In this document: positions 63,711 to 64,000 of the stretch, piece by piece
How positions within the stretch are numbered: the first letter of the stretch is position 1
Layout: each line of letters starts with the position of its first letter
DNA from: Gordonia asplenii
GTDB taxonomy: Bacteria > Actinomycetota > Actinomycetes > Mycobacteriales > Mycobacteriaceae
DNA: 64,000 bases
Reading direction: 5' to 3'
Assembly: GCF_012933505.1 (NCBI RefSeq)
Contig: NZ_JABBNB010000007.1
Span: 1 to 64,000 of the forward strand
The notes under the pieces: generated by a model
The model's input: only the letters and a program-made list of their open reading frames with translations
Told to the model about the DNA's origin: nothing
The model's database searches: none
Translations under genes and position numbers: made by a program

Positions 63711-64000
63711 CTACACCGGTGTCGACTCCTGCACCGTCACGTTCGCGCGCGCCGGGATGACCACCGGGTGCACGCCGGACATCCGTTCCAACACGCGCAC
63801 CACCTGGCAGGAATAGCCGTACTCGTTGTCGTACCAGACGTAGAGCACCAGATCGACGCCGTTGGCGATGGTCGCGAGACCGTCGACGATACCCGCCCGG
63901 TGCGAGCCGACGAAGTCACTGGAGACCACCTCGGGCGACTCGATGTAGTCGATCTGCTGGCGAACCTTCGAGTGCAGTGAGACCCGTCGAAGATAGTCGT
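63711..64000 (-). CDS. glyceraldehyde-3-phosphate dehydrogenase, C-terminal part (runs off the window)
   Basis: Only the last ~96 residues are visible: SLHSKVRQQIDYIESPEVVSSDFVGSHRAGIVDG, then VLYVWYDNEYGYSCQVVRV, which is the conserved GAPDH C-terminus (WYDNExGYS). The tail LERMSGVHPVVIPARANVTVQESTPV is longer than in glycolytic Gap, as in the longer actinobacterial GapB-type enzymes. Stop at 63711; start lies beyond position 64000. Confidence 0.92.
   Translation of the reverse strand, partial: DYLRRVSLHSKVRQQIDYIESPEVVSSDFVGSHRAGIVDGLATIANGVDLVLYVWYDNEYGYSCQVVRVLERMSGVHPVVIPARANVTVQESTPV

Overview
The window is chromosomal DNA of a high-GC, mycolic-acid-containing actinobacterium (order Mycobacteriales). 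The diagnostic genes are the FAS-II/mycolate block fabD-acpM-kasA-accD6 with its PucR-type regulator, a homodimeric pyruvate dehydrogenase (aceE), IrtAB-type siderophore transporters, PtpA, AhpE and LpqN-type lipoproteins. From gene content and repeat style I suggest Gordonia or a close relative. That is an inference; no 16S gene is present.

Layout. 1-10.4 kb: RNB-domain ribonuclease, RNase P RNA, then an operon of phosphatase, zinc-ribbon protein, Nif3-like protein and CobC-like aminotransferase. Divergent from it are a HAD protein, PtpA and a SURF1-like protein, followed by a membrane serine protease and CobD. This matches the M. tuberculosis order Rv2228c-Rv2236c. 10.5-28.5 kb: about 18 kb of accessory genes lies between cobD and ahpE, which are near neighbours in M. 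tuberculosis. It holds a receptor kinase with an extracellular cyclophilin-like domain, a membrane diguanylate cyclase fused to an E1/ThiF-like domain beside a free-standing copy of that domain, a FadD17-like ligase cluster with TetR regulator, an SDR cluster, tRNA-Val and a secreted esterase. 28.5-39.5 kb: the conserved block resumes (ahpE, DUF3052, lipoprotein, aceE, mabR-like regulator, fabD, acpM, kasA, accD6) without kasB.

39.5-49 kb: TetR/P450/ABC1-kinase cluster with twin operators, an orphan gingipain-propeptide-like protein, DUF3145 protein, and irtA-irtB behind an IdeR-type box. 49-56.5 kb: a repeat-rich spacer, serine hydrolase, then NDMA-dependent alcohol dehydrogenase, FadD5, enoyl-CoA hydratase, a tandem TetR and an Mce-associated protein. 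This resembles the flanks of mce1 without the mce genes. 56.7-64 kb: tRNA-Asn with terminator, small membrane ORFs, acetyltransferase, a large SARP/AAA regulator, an LpqN-like lipoprotein with a broken signal peptide, a second repeat-rich spacer, an FBP zinc-finger protein, a CAT-anticodon tRNA and the 3' end of a GAPDH gene.

The best candidate for an undescribed system is at 15.7-19.9 kb: a GGDEF enzyme covalently joined to an Rv1355c/MoeY-like E1 domain, co-transcribed with a second E1-like protein and convergent with a possible N-acyltransferase. The kinase-cyclophilin receptor and the two intergenic repeat fields are next.
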